Below are positions 45,301 through 55,800 of a stretch of DNA of 64,000 nucleotides, piece by piece. Source of the DNA: Desmodesmus armatus (Eukaryota > Chlorophyta > Chlorophyceae > Sphaeropleales > Scenedesmaceae); assembly GCA_007449985.2 (NCBI GenBank), contig VIIQ02000565.1:124001-188000 (forward strand), in the 5' to 3' direction. Numbering within the stretch: the first letter of the stretch is position 1; every line of letters begins with the position of its first letter. Position numbers and translations under genes: made by a program. The notes below the pieces were generated by a model. It saw nothing but the letters and a program-made list of their open reading frames with translations, searched no databases and was not told where the DNA came from.

Positions 45301-47703
45301 CACCACATGCTTCCTGCCTGTTGCGGTGCCGCTCAACACGTATGGCAATGCGGCTGGAACGCTGAATGGGACGTACTCCCCAGTGGACAAGAACGACATG
45401 CAGTCTGCGATTTGGTACCTGACAGGTACGATTTGGCGTGGCTGCTGCTGGTAGGGGGCTTAGGGTAAGGGTTTGGGATTAAACCCCTAAACCCTGGGGG
45501 CCTGCTTGTTTGTGCAGCACCAGAAAGTCACGACAGAGCTGTCATTCTTAAAAGAGCAATGCTTGACATGTTTCTATTCCTTTCGAGGACATTCAGTCTC
45601 ACCAATCACCTGCATCAATGCGCAACTTGCTTGTTGCCGGTACTGCTCCATGCGTCACTCATTGGACAGCCCAGTGAAATGCATGCTGATGATGCTCTGC
45701 CTGCTTTTTCCACTGTGCTCAGGCAACGAGCGTAATGGCGGCAACAACAACAGGGTCAATTGTCTCATATGGAACACGTTGAACCAGGACGTTGCCGCCA
45801 ACTACACCGCGCCATGCAACGGCACCATCGGTGTGGTCGTGTTGCCATGCAATCAACAAGGCCAAGTTGTGGCACAGATCAACATCGCTTCTGTCAGCCT
45901 TGCCAGTGTCAACATCTCTTGCATCTGTCAGGTGAGCCTCAACAGTGTTCTCAGACGGTGGCTTTTACCAGGAACAGTTGGTTGCAGCAGCATGCCTGAG
46001 GCTGACTGCATTGGTGCAGAGAATTGGTATCACAAGAGGTTTGCTGCTTGGGTGAGCTGAGTAACATACAGCGCTCACACTGACGCTGACAACAGTTTTG
46101 TCAGAGGCCAAGCATTGATGTGTTGTATGCCACCCCGCACAGGAGGACGTGGAGCTGCCCAGCCCATCACCCTCTCCCGGACCCAGCCCCTCACCCTCTC
46201 CTGAGCCCAGCCCTTCACCAAGCCCTGAGCCCAGCTCCTCACCCTCTCCTGAGCCCAGCCCTTCACCAAGCCCCGATCCGGATGAGGATGAACTGCCCAG
46301 CCCCTCACCAAGCCCTGCGCCAAGCTCACCCAGCCCATCACCCAGCCCAGTAAGTGGTCCGATGCAGCATCTAGCCCAACCACCAGTGCCGGCCTGTCAC
46401 CATGCCTGCTGAACACACCACCTATGACACTTGGCAAGCCAACAACTTTATCACTTTCAAAGCGGCATGATAGTCCCAGCAGTGCTGGGAGCCTGCTTGC
46501 AGAGCTTGATTAGAAACCATTATTTTCTCGATATTCACCAAACGTCAACGGCTGCAATGTCAATGCAATCCATCAGCAATTCCCCTTTGTGATGCCATGA
46601 TGATTGTATTGTGCAGTGCATGTGACATTTACATAACCACCGCATCACTGTTACAGTTCGCCTGCTGACACGTACATTTTGTGCTGCATGCAGTGCCCTG
46701 CTGACGCCTGGACGGTGACCTACAGTCAAGGCTGGTGGAGGCAGAACTACTGCAGCAGGCAAAATGGAGCGTGCGCCAACTCCTCACCCCCCAGCGCCTG
46801 CAGCCTGACCTTCGACACATTGCCTGCCAACCTGCAAGCGATTGCCGAAAGTGTCTGTGGGGTAGTGACTGCCACCAAGGACCTGCAAGTGCCGCTCTGC
46901 GACTGCCTCACAAGCATCAGTGGCCAAAATGCTGGCTTGCAGCGGAACAAAGTGGCGCTGGTCTTCAACTCCATGTTGAAGGCGATCGGTACACCCAGCA
47001 GCCCGGTGACACCAGCAGCCTGCCCCAATGCCGCCTACACGGCTGCCGCCGACACCTACGTCTGCGCCAAGCCAGGCGCCACGTGCCCTTGTGATGGCAG
47101 TGGGCCTGTGTCTCAGTGGGGTCCCAACAAGCCTGCAGAGGCATCTTGCTACGACTTTGCCAACACAGCCGCAGACGTAGAAAAAGGGGCCTGCCTACCT
47201 CGGTTGGTAGGCTTCAGTGGCTGTCAGCTGCAGAGCTGTGCATGTGGCTCTTCTGGACTGAACGAGCTTGCGCAGCAGACACCAATGGAAGGAGCGGTAA
47301 GTGAGCTTTGAACTATACTTTCCTTTGCTTGAGCTTTACTTACCTTTGCTTTGAAGCCTCGATGGGGTTGGCACGCATGCGGGCAGAGTATGCTGTAACC
47401 TGGAGTGCAACCAGCAGCAGCTGCATGTAAGCAAGGCGCAGGTCCTTGATAATGACAGTAACATCATTCCTGCACTGTTCTTGGCTTGCTGCTGATCCTG
47501 TGCTGAGAGTTTTCCTTTCTTTTGCTGCCTGCTGCCTGCATTGATGTCCGGTCCTTCTGCAGGTGCTGCCTGGCACGGTTGCATCGCAAGATCCTCTCGA
47601 GGCTGCTGGCTACAATGCCCTCGGCCGTAGGAGTGGCACTGGCAGAAGGAGGCGCAGGGTGGCGTCAACCACCAACGTGGTGACACTCTCAAGTGCACCC
47701 TAG
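36617..47703 (+). CDS. Modular secreted protein with three thioester-type (TED-like) modules, gene 1
   Basis: Starts [20 protein letters not shown], a signal peptide ending near LSAESA. Sixteen exons were traced: 36617-36898, 37106-37148, 37409-37693, 38012-38220, 38416-40585, 40828-40870, 41157-41459, 41783-41997, 42303-42988, 43216-44482, 44833-44875, 45141-45425, 45723-45931, 46143-46349, 46694-47296 and 47563-47703. Order: TED1, long SPSPEP stalk, TED2, stalk, Cys-rich module B1, stalk, TED3, short stalk, B2, basic Arg-rich tail ending VVTLSSAP. No membrane segment is seen at the C-terminus. Each TED has GYC(I/V)D and DMQ(A/S)A(V/I)W motifs. Single-base frame breaks occur only in the stalks (about 39103, 39562, 42466, 43885 and others). 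Function inferred: extracellular matrix or adhesion protein able to form internal Cys-Gln thioesters. Confidence 0.85.
36680..38220 (+). other. TED-like module 1 (four exons)
   Basis: Exon a ends INGTYE; exon b (43 nt) reads [14 protein letters not shown]; exon c has [23 protein letters not shown] and [13 protein letters not shown]; exon d has [27 protein letters not shown] and [13 protein letters not shown]. Candidate thioester residues are the Cys of GYCVD and the Gln of DMQAAVW. Intron phases are 0, 1, 1, 0. Confidence 0.75.
38416..40395 (+). repeat. Ser-Pro/Glu-Pro stalk 1
   Basis: About 2 kb of tandem PSPSPEP and PSPSPGP codons, like hydroxyproline-rich extensin or pherophorin stalks, which form rigid glycosylated rods. 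The frame is broken by one missing base near 39103 (CCCCGGCCC where other copies have CCCCGGGCCC) and one near 39562, and each break leaves the same peptide repeat in the next frame. Confidence 0.9.
40396..41997 (+). other. TED-like module 2 (four exons)
   Basis: Exon a has [15 protein letters not shown] and [11 protein letters not shown]; exon b (40828-40870) [14 protein letters not shown]; exon c [18 protein letters not shown] and [12 protein letters not shown]; exon d [23 protein letters not shown] and [11 protein letters not shown]. Both candidate thioester residues are kept. Exon c is 303 nt, 18 nt longer than in module 1. Confidence 0.75.
42303..42988 (+). repeat. Ser-Pro/Glu-Pro stalk 2
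   Basis: A single exon coding PSPSPEP repeats with three embedded NPLPESPSP variants spaced through it. One base is missing near 42466. Both ends are in phase 0 relative to neighbouring exons once the missing base is allowed for. Confidence 0.85.
43216..43830 (+). other. Cys-rich module B1
   Basis: About 205 residues starting [20 protein letters not shown], with many Cys, a DMCACLGSG motif, an NxVALIMNxLL helix, [13 protein letters not shown] and a closing QNCECS. It is similar in layout to B2, B3 and B4. No known family is recognised. Confidence 0.75.
43831..44284 (+). repeat. Ser-Pro/Glu-Pro stalk 3
   Basis: PSPSPEP and PSPSPGP repeats within the same exon as B1 and the first part of TED3. 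Several single-base differences break frame (near 43885, 44007 and 44130). Confidence 0.8.
44285..45931 (+). other. TED-like module 3 (four exons)
   Basis: Exon a has [31 protein letters not shown] and YVPGTYE; exon b [14 protein letters not shown]; exon c [21 protein letters not shown] and [13 protein letters not shown]; exon d [23 protein letters not shown] and ISCICQ. Nearly identical in exons and introns to module 6. Confidence 0.75.
46143..46349 (+). repeat. Short acidic Ser-Pro stalk 4
   Basis: A 207-nt exon coding [10 protein letters not shown], then PSPSPEP units and [12 protein letters not shown]. The frame is intact from end to end, unlike the long stalks. Confidence 0.85.
46694..47296 (+). 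other. Cys-rich module B2
   Basis: Starts [20 protein letters not shown], then [43 protein letters not shown] and [11 protein letters not shown]. Same Cys spacing pattern as B1 and B3. Frame is intact. Confidence 0.8.
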
Positions 47704-50700
47704 TCTGGCGGCCGGTGATGTCCACCCACAGCGTTGGTGCGGCACTGGCCTTTGCTGTCACAGCATGATGGTGTCAAATAAAGTGTGTGTATGTGTGTGT
47801 GTTGCCAACCTGCCAATGTTTCGGCAGGTCTGTTGGGATTGGCATGCGCGGAGGTGTCGGACTGACAGCTGTGTGCTGCTAGGACGGCATGTCATCTTGC
47901 ATAGTTGTCACAGCTTTTGCCTTTGTGCAGTGTGATGCCTATTGGAAAGGGATGATTGGGGAGAAGATGGGGGTATTTTCAACGGATGCGTAGCACAACA
48001 GCAACAACAAGCGCACACGGCCCAGTATGTGGCATTGCCACACTTACTCGGGCACACTCTGCGGGCAACGGGTATGCGACGCGCATCAGTGCCTGTTGGC
48101 AGTGGGCGTCGTGCGCGGGAGTGCAACATCAACACATGGTGCAGCATTAAGGCTGACTGTTGGTGAGGCATGTGGGATGCATAGGTAGCTGCACCCTGGC
48201 CATGTGGAGACTTGTGGCTCTGAAAGAAAGGTGCAAAGCATGACGCTCGGCACCTGCTGGATGGTTTGTTGCTCACTTGTTTTTGGTTGTGCATGGTCCA
48301 TAAGTGGCCATGGTATAAGTGCATAAGCTGCCTCGTGCGTGCCGGCTGCTTCAACAGCAGCAGCAGAGCTAGGCAGGGATGCATGTATGTGGCACCAAAG
48401 CTGCCAGGTGCACACTCATGCAGCTGTTAAAAGATAAAGATACAGAGACACCCCCTTGGTCTCTTAACGCCATAATGCCAGCTGTTGTTGTGTTTTGACC
48501 GGTGGCAGACGCCGGCGGGGTCACTAGCAGTAGCCTCAGTATGCTTGGGCCGTCCACGCCTGTCGGCATGTTGGAGAGGCAACAAAGCTTTTAGTCATCA
48601 CCCGTCATGGGCCAAAAAAGCATCGCTGCTGCGGCACACTGCTCTGCAGCTGCCATAAAGCGGGCAGGGCCCAGCACGTGCAAGCACGTGGGGTAGATCA
48701 GCAGGACTCGCCATGTTTTCTGTGTCAAGAAAGGGGTCTGCAGTCAGGTTGTGTGGGGCTGCTTACAGAGGTGTGAGGACACATTGCGGCCCAGGGGTTA
48801 GAGAACCAGTAGACCCAGCTTCACTTTTACTCGTTGACACCCGCTACTTTTTTTTGTGGTTAGTGTTGACCAGACAACCTTGAGGTTTGTGCTGACACAA
48901 TCAGCAGCTGCCCCGAGCTTTCTCGTGGACATGTGCGGCGGGGTGTGACCTTGCGGCATGGCGTTTTGTTGGACGTACTTCAAGCACACACACACACACC
49001 AACACAGGTTGTACCCATGTATCCTCCCCCGCAGAGGTTGCCTGCGCACGCGCCTGCTCGTGGTGCAGCAAGCATCAACGGCATCGGCCGCCTGCCGCCT
49101 CTCCATGTGTTTCATTGCATCCCTCACAGCTGCGCGTGTGCTCCTGTTGTGTGAAAATACCATTGTGGTGCATATATGTGTGGGCATATATGACAGTCAC
49201 GGTTCTGTGGGTTGGCACAACGCGCAGAGAGGAACGGTGGTGTGGTTATGTGTGTGGACAGGACGCAATGGCTTCTGCGGATGCACTTTGGGGAAGAGCT
49301 GCTGGTGTAGCATCAAACGGAAGCAAGCCAGACTGGTTTTACAGGTTTTGTTTTGGTGACGCTTCAGGTGCATGTGTGCCTGCTGCATGGCAGTGGTGTG
49401 TGCAACAGTGAAGCAATTCTTTTTTTTGCGGTTACTCAGGTGACCAATGTTGAGGGAGGCTCCTTTTCCAAGGCGGCAAGGACATAAGGCAGTGCATCTT
49501 AGGAGGTGTCTTGGCAGGTCTTGCAATAAACTCTGGCTATCTGTGTAGGGCGTTGGGTCCAATTTGGAGTGCTGTCATGCCTCCCGTGATATAAGGTGTC
49601 GGCGTGCTTTTGAGGACGCGTCGTAGCAACATGCTCAACAAGCGGTTGCAATGATGCTAAGTCCTCATGACAGTGTGCAGGCGCGCCGTCAATAGAGAAG
49701 TGATCAGTCTCTCTTGCTGTAGTAGATAGGAGTAGGTGATGTCACAAGCCGGGCTTGCTGTGGTGCCGGGTGTGTTGCCAAAGACTATGGGTGACTGCGG
49801 ATGCATGTGAATACGCGCTCCAACGTGCTGTCTTCTTGTCGAGCTGTATCGTTGGGTTGTGATACACGATCCAGCTGCCACGTTGCTGCCGCAACCTGTT
49901 TGATCACCTGCAACATATAACGGATAGTGCACGGTGTTTTTTCTGTGCTTGTTTCATCTTGTTGTCAACCGACTCAAAAGTGGCAAGGGCGCGTGCGTGT
50001 GTTGTCTTTCTGTTGTGGCAGAGGCACTTGCGTAGGGCTCTTGCACAACTCCTTTCATCAGCCGGGCATGGGGATACAAGCGCACAGCTGCCTTGCGCAG
50101 CCGTCGCCTATGTATCTGCACCCAGCATGCACACAGCGCTGGCCTGCTCTTTGCGAGGTGCGCCGTGTGCACCTCTGCACAATAAGGCGCTGTTTGTGCA
50201 TGCTGCCAGCGGTGTGTCCTTTCTCTTGGCAGACTGAGAGGTTTAGGCTTGAGTTGGTGGCTAGTGTCGAGCTGCAGCACGTTGTGCAAACGTTAGAGCA
50301 GTGTATGGGTGCTGATCAGTCAGTCTACTGCATGCACAGCATGTGGAAATGCAGCAGCAGAGGCTGCCGCTGCTGGTCTGTTGTTTATCTGGCGCTTCTC
50401 AAGTGCACACGTGTGCATCTTCAGTCCAGCTGTACTGCACAGCGAGCGAGCGAGCGAACTCAAAGCTCATGTGCTCATACTGACTGTTTCCAGCATCAGG
50501 TGTGCCACATCAAGCAGCGTTGCTTGACTTATGTGGCTGCCTGTGTCTTTTTGTGAACGCATACTGACCTGTTGATACAACAAAAATGCTTCCAGTGACG
50601 GGATATCTGTTTTTGTTTGTGTACTTGGCGCTGTAACTGTGTACATATGATTCCTTTTCTCCATGTCCACACATGCTGCAGCCCTGTCTTGACTCCCATG

Positions 50701-52808
50701 CATGATGCACACACAAAAACTCTTTACCAAAGCAGGAGAGCCAGAAACTCAGCAGCAACCCAATCGTATCTTTGTCATCATGATGCCATTGGCAGCGGTG
50801 AGGCCTCAAAGGGTGCTAAACCCTAAACCCTGAACCCCACGCACAGGGGCAGCCAGGGCGTGATGTATGTTGTCAACCATGCTGAGCATCTCAGGCAGCC
50901 AAAACATAATTCAAAACAGCAGCTGCACGTGAGCTGGCAGCTCAAAGGGATCAGATCAACGTAGTGTACATGTGTACACAGCCCGCAGCTAGTACACACC
51001 CCTGATCAGTGTCAACACCAACCCTCCTCGTCTAGCTTCAGTTGCACATGCATATGCATCACTATCCACTTCTTTTCGTTGACAGACACGGCAGCTTCAG
51101 CCTCTGCGATCCTACTACAACCAAACCTCCTCATACAGACACGTATGGGCTGCTTTGGCAGCTGTTTGAAGACACAAGGGTTTGGGGGCCCCGAAGCTCG
51201 TCTAGCTTCAGCTGCACATGCATATGCATCACTAGTGCATTACTACTTCTTTCCGTTGGCAGACACGGCAGCTTCAGCCTCTGCGATCTTATTACAACGA
51301 CACATGCAGCCCCAGCTCCAGCCGTACAGTAAGTAATTCAAGCATGACAGTGTGTAGGGGCAGCCACACACACGTGACTTCTGCAGGTGTCACATTTAGG
51401 GGCAGGGCAAGGTTGGAAGCAGTGCATGCAGCACTGATTTTAGGGCACTCAGCACGGCCCTCCCCCTAACAGATGGATAAGTGGAGTACAGCAGCACAAG
51501 CAGCACAGCAGGTGTAAGAGAAGAGCATCACACTGGTCACACCCTTGCAAGGATCAGGCTGCATTCGCTGCCAAGGCTGCTTGGGGCACTGTGTTCAACA
51601 GCTCAGTGAGCAGCTGCCTAGGCGACACCCTTGTTCAGGCCACTTCACACGACAGCAGCAGCGGTCTGCTTAGCAGCAGGATGAAATAGCAGGAGGTGCT
51701 GACGGGTGTGTGGCATGCACACATGATGGATGCAGCTGTGCTGGGTGGCTGCAACACAATCAATGATTGAGTCAGTTTGCGAGGATCATGATGCACTGAG
51801 GAGGCTTCCTCAAAGTTCCAGCTGTGCAGCTGCTAGCAGTGGTTCCAGCACTGAGAATTGCTTCCGTTGACGCAACTACACACGTCAGGGGCAAAGCAGG
51901 GTGCTTGACTGTGATGCTGCAGCGCTGCCTTGATTTGGGCCCGGGGTGGGTAAATCTGAGTTATCATTACTGCAGCGTCCTTTTGCTGCGAGCTGATTAA
52001 TGAAGGGAGGAAGTCAAAGCATTGCTGCAGCCATAGGTACATAGCTGCATTGCTGCATCCTGCAGCTACTGCCTGGCAGACGGGCGATCAGCGTACGGAA
52101 GGGAGTCATGGTGGGGCACTATGTCAGGGCTGCTTCAGCATACCATTACATAGCTACGTATGAAACGGATCCATCTGACATGTGTTCTGGGCAGCTACTA
52201 CACCTTCCTGGCTTGTCACTGCCGGTGCCGTCAGAAACATTGTGGTCCAGTTTACCCTTGATCGCCCTGCTGTAATAAATGATAAGATCCCCATCGCACT
52301 GCTCATGGGTGCTGACACGGCCAGGAGGCCTTTTTTGAAGACATTTGCTTCACTGGAACGTCGCCGATATCGTACTGCTCTCCCAGCTTGCCGAACCGGG
52401 GGTGTGACGGAACACACAGTTTCACTGACGATGGCATTGCATTTCATACCAACCTGATATCAAATCGTTTTCAAGCGAAGCCGACTGTTCTAGGCTGTTA
52501 TTTGCAACACACGTCGTTCTTCCGGCGACCACAAGAGAGAAAGGCCCAGCAGCAGCCTGAAAAATAGAGATCGAGGTGCCATTATTCAACTCCTGACTGT
52601 GGTGAGGTCTGACAGCCGCGGGAGGACGGACCCTGGAAGGAAAGGATCAGCAACAGCAAACTGCAATAAGTGCAAAACAGCCTCTACCATGGCGAGGTGA
52701 GCAGAGTTGATTCATTTTGATACCTATTCAATGCATAATACAGGCTCAGCTGTGCTCAACGATTGGTTGGGTCCTGCAGGTTCTTCTGTGGCACTGTGCT
52801 TTGAAAAC
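47704..52808. other. No recognised gene between the two thioester-module genes (5.1 kb)
   Basis: Contains the 3' UTR of gene 1, a short telomere-like stretch near 50816-50836, a CA run near 48986, and a direct repeat at about 51025 and 51202. Short frames at 49927-50556 (+) and 52154-52457 (both strands) show no family resemblance. The promoter and any 5' exons of gene 2 should lie at the right end. Confidence 0.4.
51025..51305. repeat. Direct repeat of about 100 bp, copies about 177 bp apart
   Basis: CTCGTCTAGCTTCAG...CATATGCATCACTA...GACACGGCAGCTTCAGCCTC occurs at about 51028-51120 and again at about 51207-51298 with a few substitutions and a short insertion. Each copy contains an acceptor-like TTGACAG or TTGGCAG. 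It does not belong to an identified gene. Confidence 0.8.
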
Positions 52809-55800
52809 ATGGTGCAGAGGCCCTGTGCCTCCCAGATGTTCCAATGGATAGTGCTAGCGGGCCTGGCCAGCCTGCAGTTGGCCTCTGCGGCCGAGGTTTT
52901 GGCAGGACAGACCCCATTGTGGGAAGGCGCAGGCTCCCTGCAGCAGAGTGGATCCCTCCCTGGCGGCACCAGCAGCAGCAGCAGTGAACTCATTGAGTCG
53001 ATGCCAGTAACGATGATGCCCGTCTTTCCGTCACCGAGCCCCAGCCCACAGCCGCAGACATGCAGCGCGCCTGCCGAGCTGGTGCGCAGCCTGAGTGCGC
53101 AGCTGCGCACGACGGCCACGATGACTCTAGCGTTTGGAGGGCCGATTACCGGCTACTTCATCCACATCTTCTCAGGCTGTAACCCTGCCTCGCCGCTGTG
53201 CACGGACTCAACGTGGAATGGTGTTCCTGGTGTCTTTGAGGTGAGGGCAGGTTAAGGTGCATGCCGCCTGGGGTGAAGGCAATGGTGCATGTGATGGGCA
53301 TGGTTGAAAGGGGAGTTGGGACTGCCGCTGCATTGTATGATGCATGCTGCCAGTGTGCTGTAATTTCCTCTATTCTGGGTGCTGTCAGCTCTTGGAGGTA
53401 CGCCCCAGCCAGGTTGGAACTGCCTGACCGGGCATGTGCTGACTTGTGGCTTCTGGGCGATGCCCCCTCTACCCACTTGGTCGCTGTGATCCGGGGTTTA
53501 GGGCAAGGGCACGGCTTGTGTTGCAGCAGCTGTGCAGCGTCTCAGCAAATTGTGCAGTGTCAATCAATCACTTGTGGGTCAATATCACATGACAGCTGGC
53601 CTAGTCAAAGCTACGCTACTTATCAGCAGACAGCGTCAAAAGGGCGCTGCACTGAAGTGTCTGCAGCAGACGTACCCGTACTAGCACAACCATCTGGGTG
53701 AACCGGTTTAGGCACAAAATGCAAGTACAGACCAGGTCAATCTGCGCATTCCCTCCCTGCGCTTACTGCTCTACCAGCTGTTGTGGTCTGAGCCTGTTCT
53801 GCTGCTGCTGCTGCTGCTGCCCTGCTGCAGAATGGCTACTGCATTGATGCCACCCGGGATATTACACCTGGCCGTAAGTGGCAGTAGAAGGAGCTGTTGT
53901 ACTCAGTGGGAGATTGGGGGCAGGGCAGTGGCAGGTTGGGGTGTGGCACTCAATGAGAAGCTTGGGGGGCAGGGCAGTGATGGGCTGCAGTGCAATCGCA
54001 CTCAAAGGGAGACTTGCATCTAGGCCAAGCTTGGAGTGACACTATGGTGTGCCGTTGTCAGTTGAAGGCAGTGATGGGTTGGGTGGCATTGCATGGGCGA
54101 CAGGACGGGTTTTGAGGTCAAGGGTGAAACATGTCAGCAGGATGTTGGGAGCAACCTGCTGGACAGGACAGCAGTTGCACTGCAGCGGCTGTAAGACACA
54201 CACCACTACATACACACTATCCACCTTGAAGATCTAGGTCCATACATACACGCATGTTCCAAGCTCAAACAACATCATCCACTGCTGCCGCCCCTTACTC
54301 CCGCCTGCATGTTTCTGCTTGCATCTCCTGCCTGCCTGCTGCCCTCCACATCCCCAGAGTACTACACTGTGGAGGCCTTCTCCTCTTACACCAACACCAG
54401 CGAGGTCAAGTGCCGAGACTCAACCAGTGGCTCTGCCCTGGTCAATGGCACTACCTCAGATCGCCTCATGAGGCTCAATTGGATGCTAAACACCTACTAC
54501 AATCCAGCAGTAGGAGGCAGGGAGTACTGCACCCTCTCGGATGCAGTACCGCCTGGGTATATACCGGGCATGGGTGGCACGGAGCCTGGGACATATGGTC
54601 CCATCAACAGCACACACATGCAGGGTGCAGCGTGGGTGTTGGCAGGTGCGTGGGGGGTAGGGGTGGCGGGCAGGCAGGGGTGGGGACGGGACTGGCGAAA
54701 GAGTGCTGGGCGGATGGGGTTGAGTCGTAGTCATACAGTCTGGGCTGGAGGCAAATGGCAGCAGGAGGGTTGGCAACAGTGATGGAGCTGCATTCAGGTG
54801 CTGTGCTGGTACTGCTGCTAGCAGCAGCACAGTTGTAAAGCATTCTGGCCATAATCAGAAGTTATGTTCGAGTTGCCATTTGAGTTGCCACAAGAATATG
54901 GGGTCAAAGGGGACCAGCGGTCCTGGGTTCGATACAGGGTGAAGACAAAGCGCAGTAGGTTGGCTGATTTCTGCTAACAGCTGTGCTGCAGCTGCGCAGC
55001 AGTGTGGCAAGCGCAAGCAGAGGGGGTGTATCTACAACGGGGGACACTGCAGCAGTGCGCGCAGCACATGCTATGTGCTGCCTAGTAGGCAAACAGGAAA
55101 CATCACGCAACACCCGTGTCTCTCATGAAAGAGTTCACAGAACCCCACACTTCGTGCCAAGGAGTCAAAGAGACGGCTCACCCAGGTGCCGCTGTGTTTG
55201 GTCATGCTGCCCTGCAGGGAATGACGTTTTCGTGGCTGACAGCGACATCGTCAACTGTCTGGTGTGGAATGCCATGCATGCGGACGTGCAGGCAAACTAC
55301 ACGCCCCCCTGCAACGGCACACTGGCGGTGATACTGGTGCCTTGCAGTATCAAGTTCAACACTCCGTACCAGGTCACCAGCGCCCAAGTGTCCATCGCCA
55401 ACGTTCCCATTAGATGCAGCTGCCCGGTAGGTGACCTGTGGAGATCTGCGCTGAATGGCTTCACGGGCCGTACACGGGAGATTTTCCTTTCATTTCTTTC
55501 ATTTCCTCTCATTTCCCCCCTGCATAAGTAGGACTGTTGATGTCTGCCCACCCTTGCAGCGGCTCAGCAATTACACAAATGGTTTGAAGAGATTGACCTT
55601 GAGCCAAGTCACATGGGGGTTATATGTAGTCACCATCAGGTCACTGTCCGATCAAAGTAACGTTGGCAGTTGGCAGCAGTGTGACTGGGAAGTACTTCCA
55701 AGAGGTGTCCCCTAGAATAGAGGAGGTGACAGCACAGAGGCAGCATGATGCAGCGGCAATTCCATCACCCCTTCCAACCATCAAAAGTCCTAAGTGTGGC

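Noticed and set aside
36617..47703. Pherophorin identity for the stalked secreted proteins
   Set aside because: The stalk composition is similar, but the globular modules lack the pherophorin domain pattern I know, and instead show the GYCID and MQxAxW pair.
52154..52457. Open frames of 91-97 residues on both strands
   Set aside because: No recognisable family, no convincing splice partners or start context. The composition is unusual but not enough to call a gene.
54920..54945. GGTTCGATAC resembling a tRNA T-loop
   Set aside because: Only a 4-bp stem can be drawn and no matching D arm, anticodon arm or acceptor stem was found. It lies in an intron of TED module 4.
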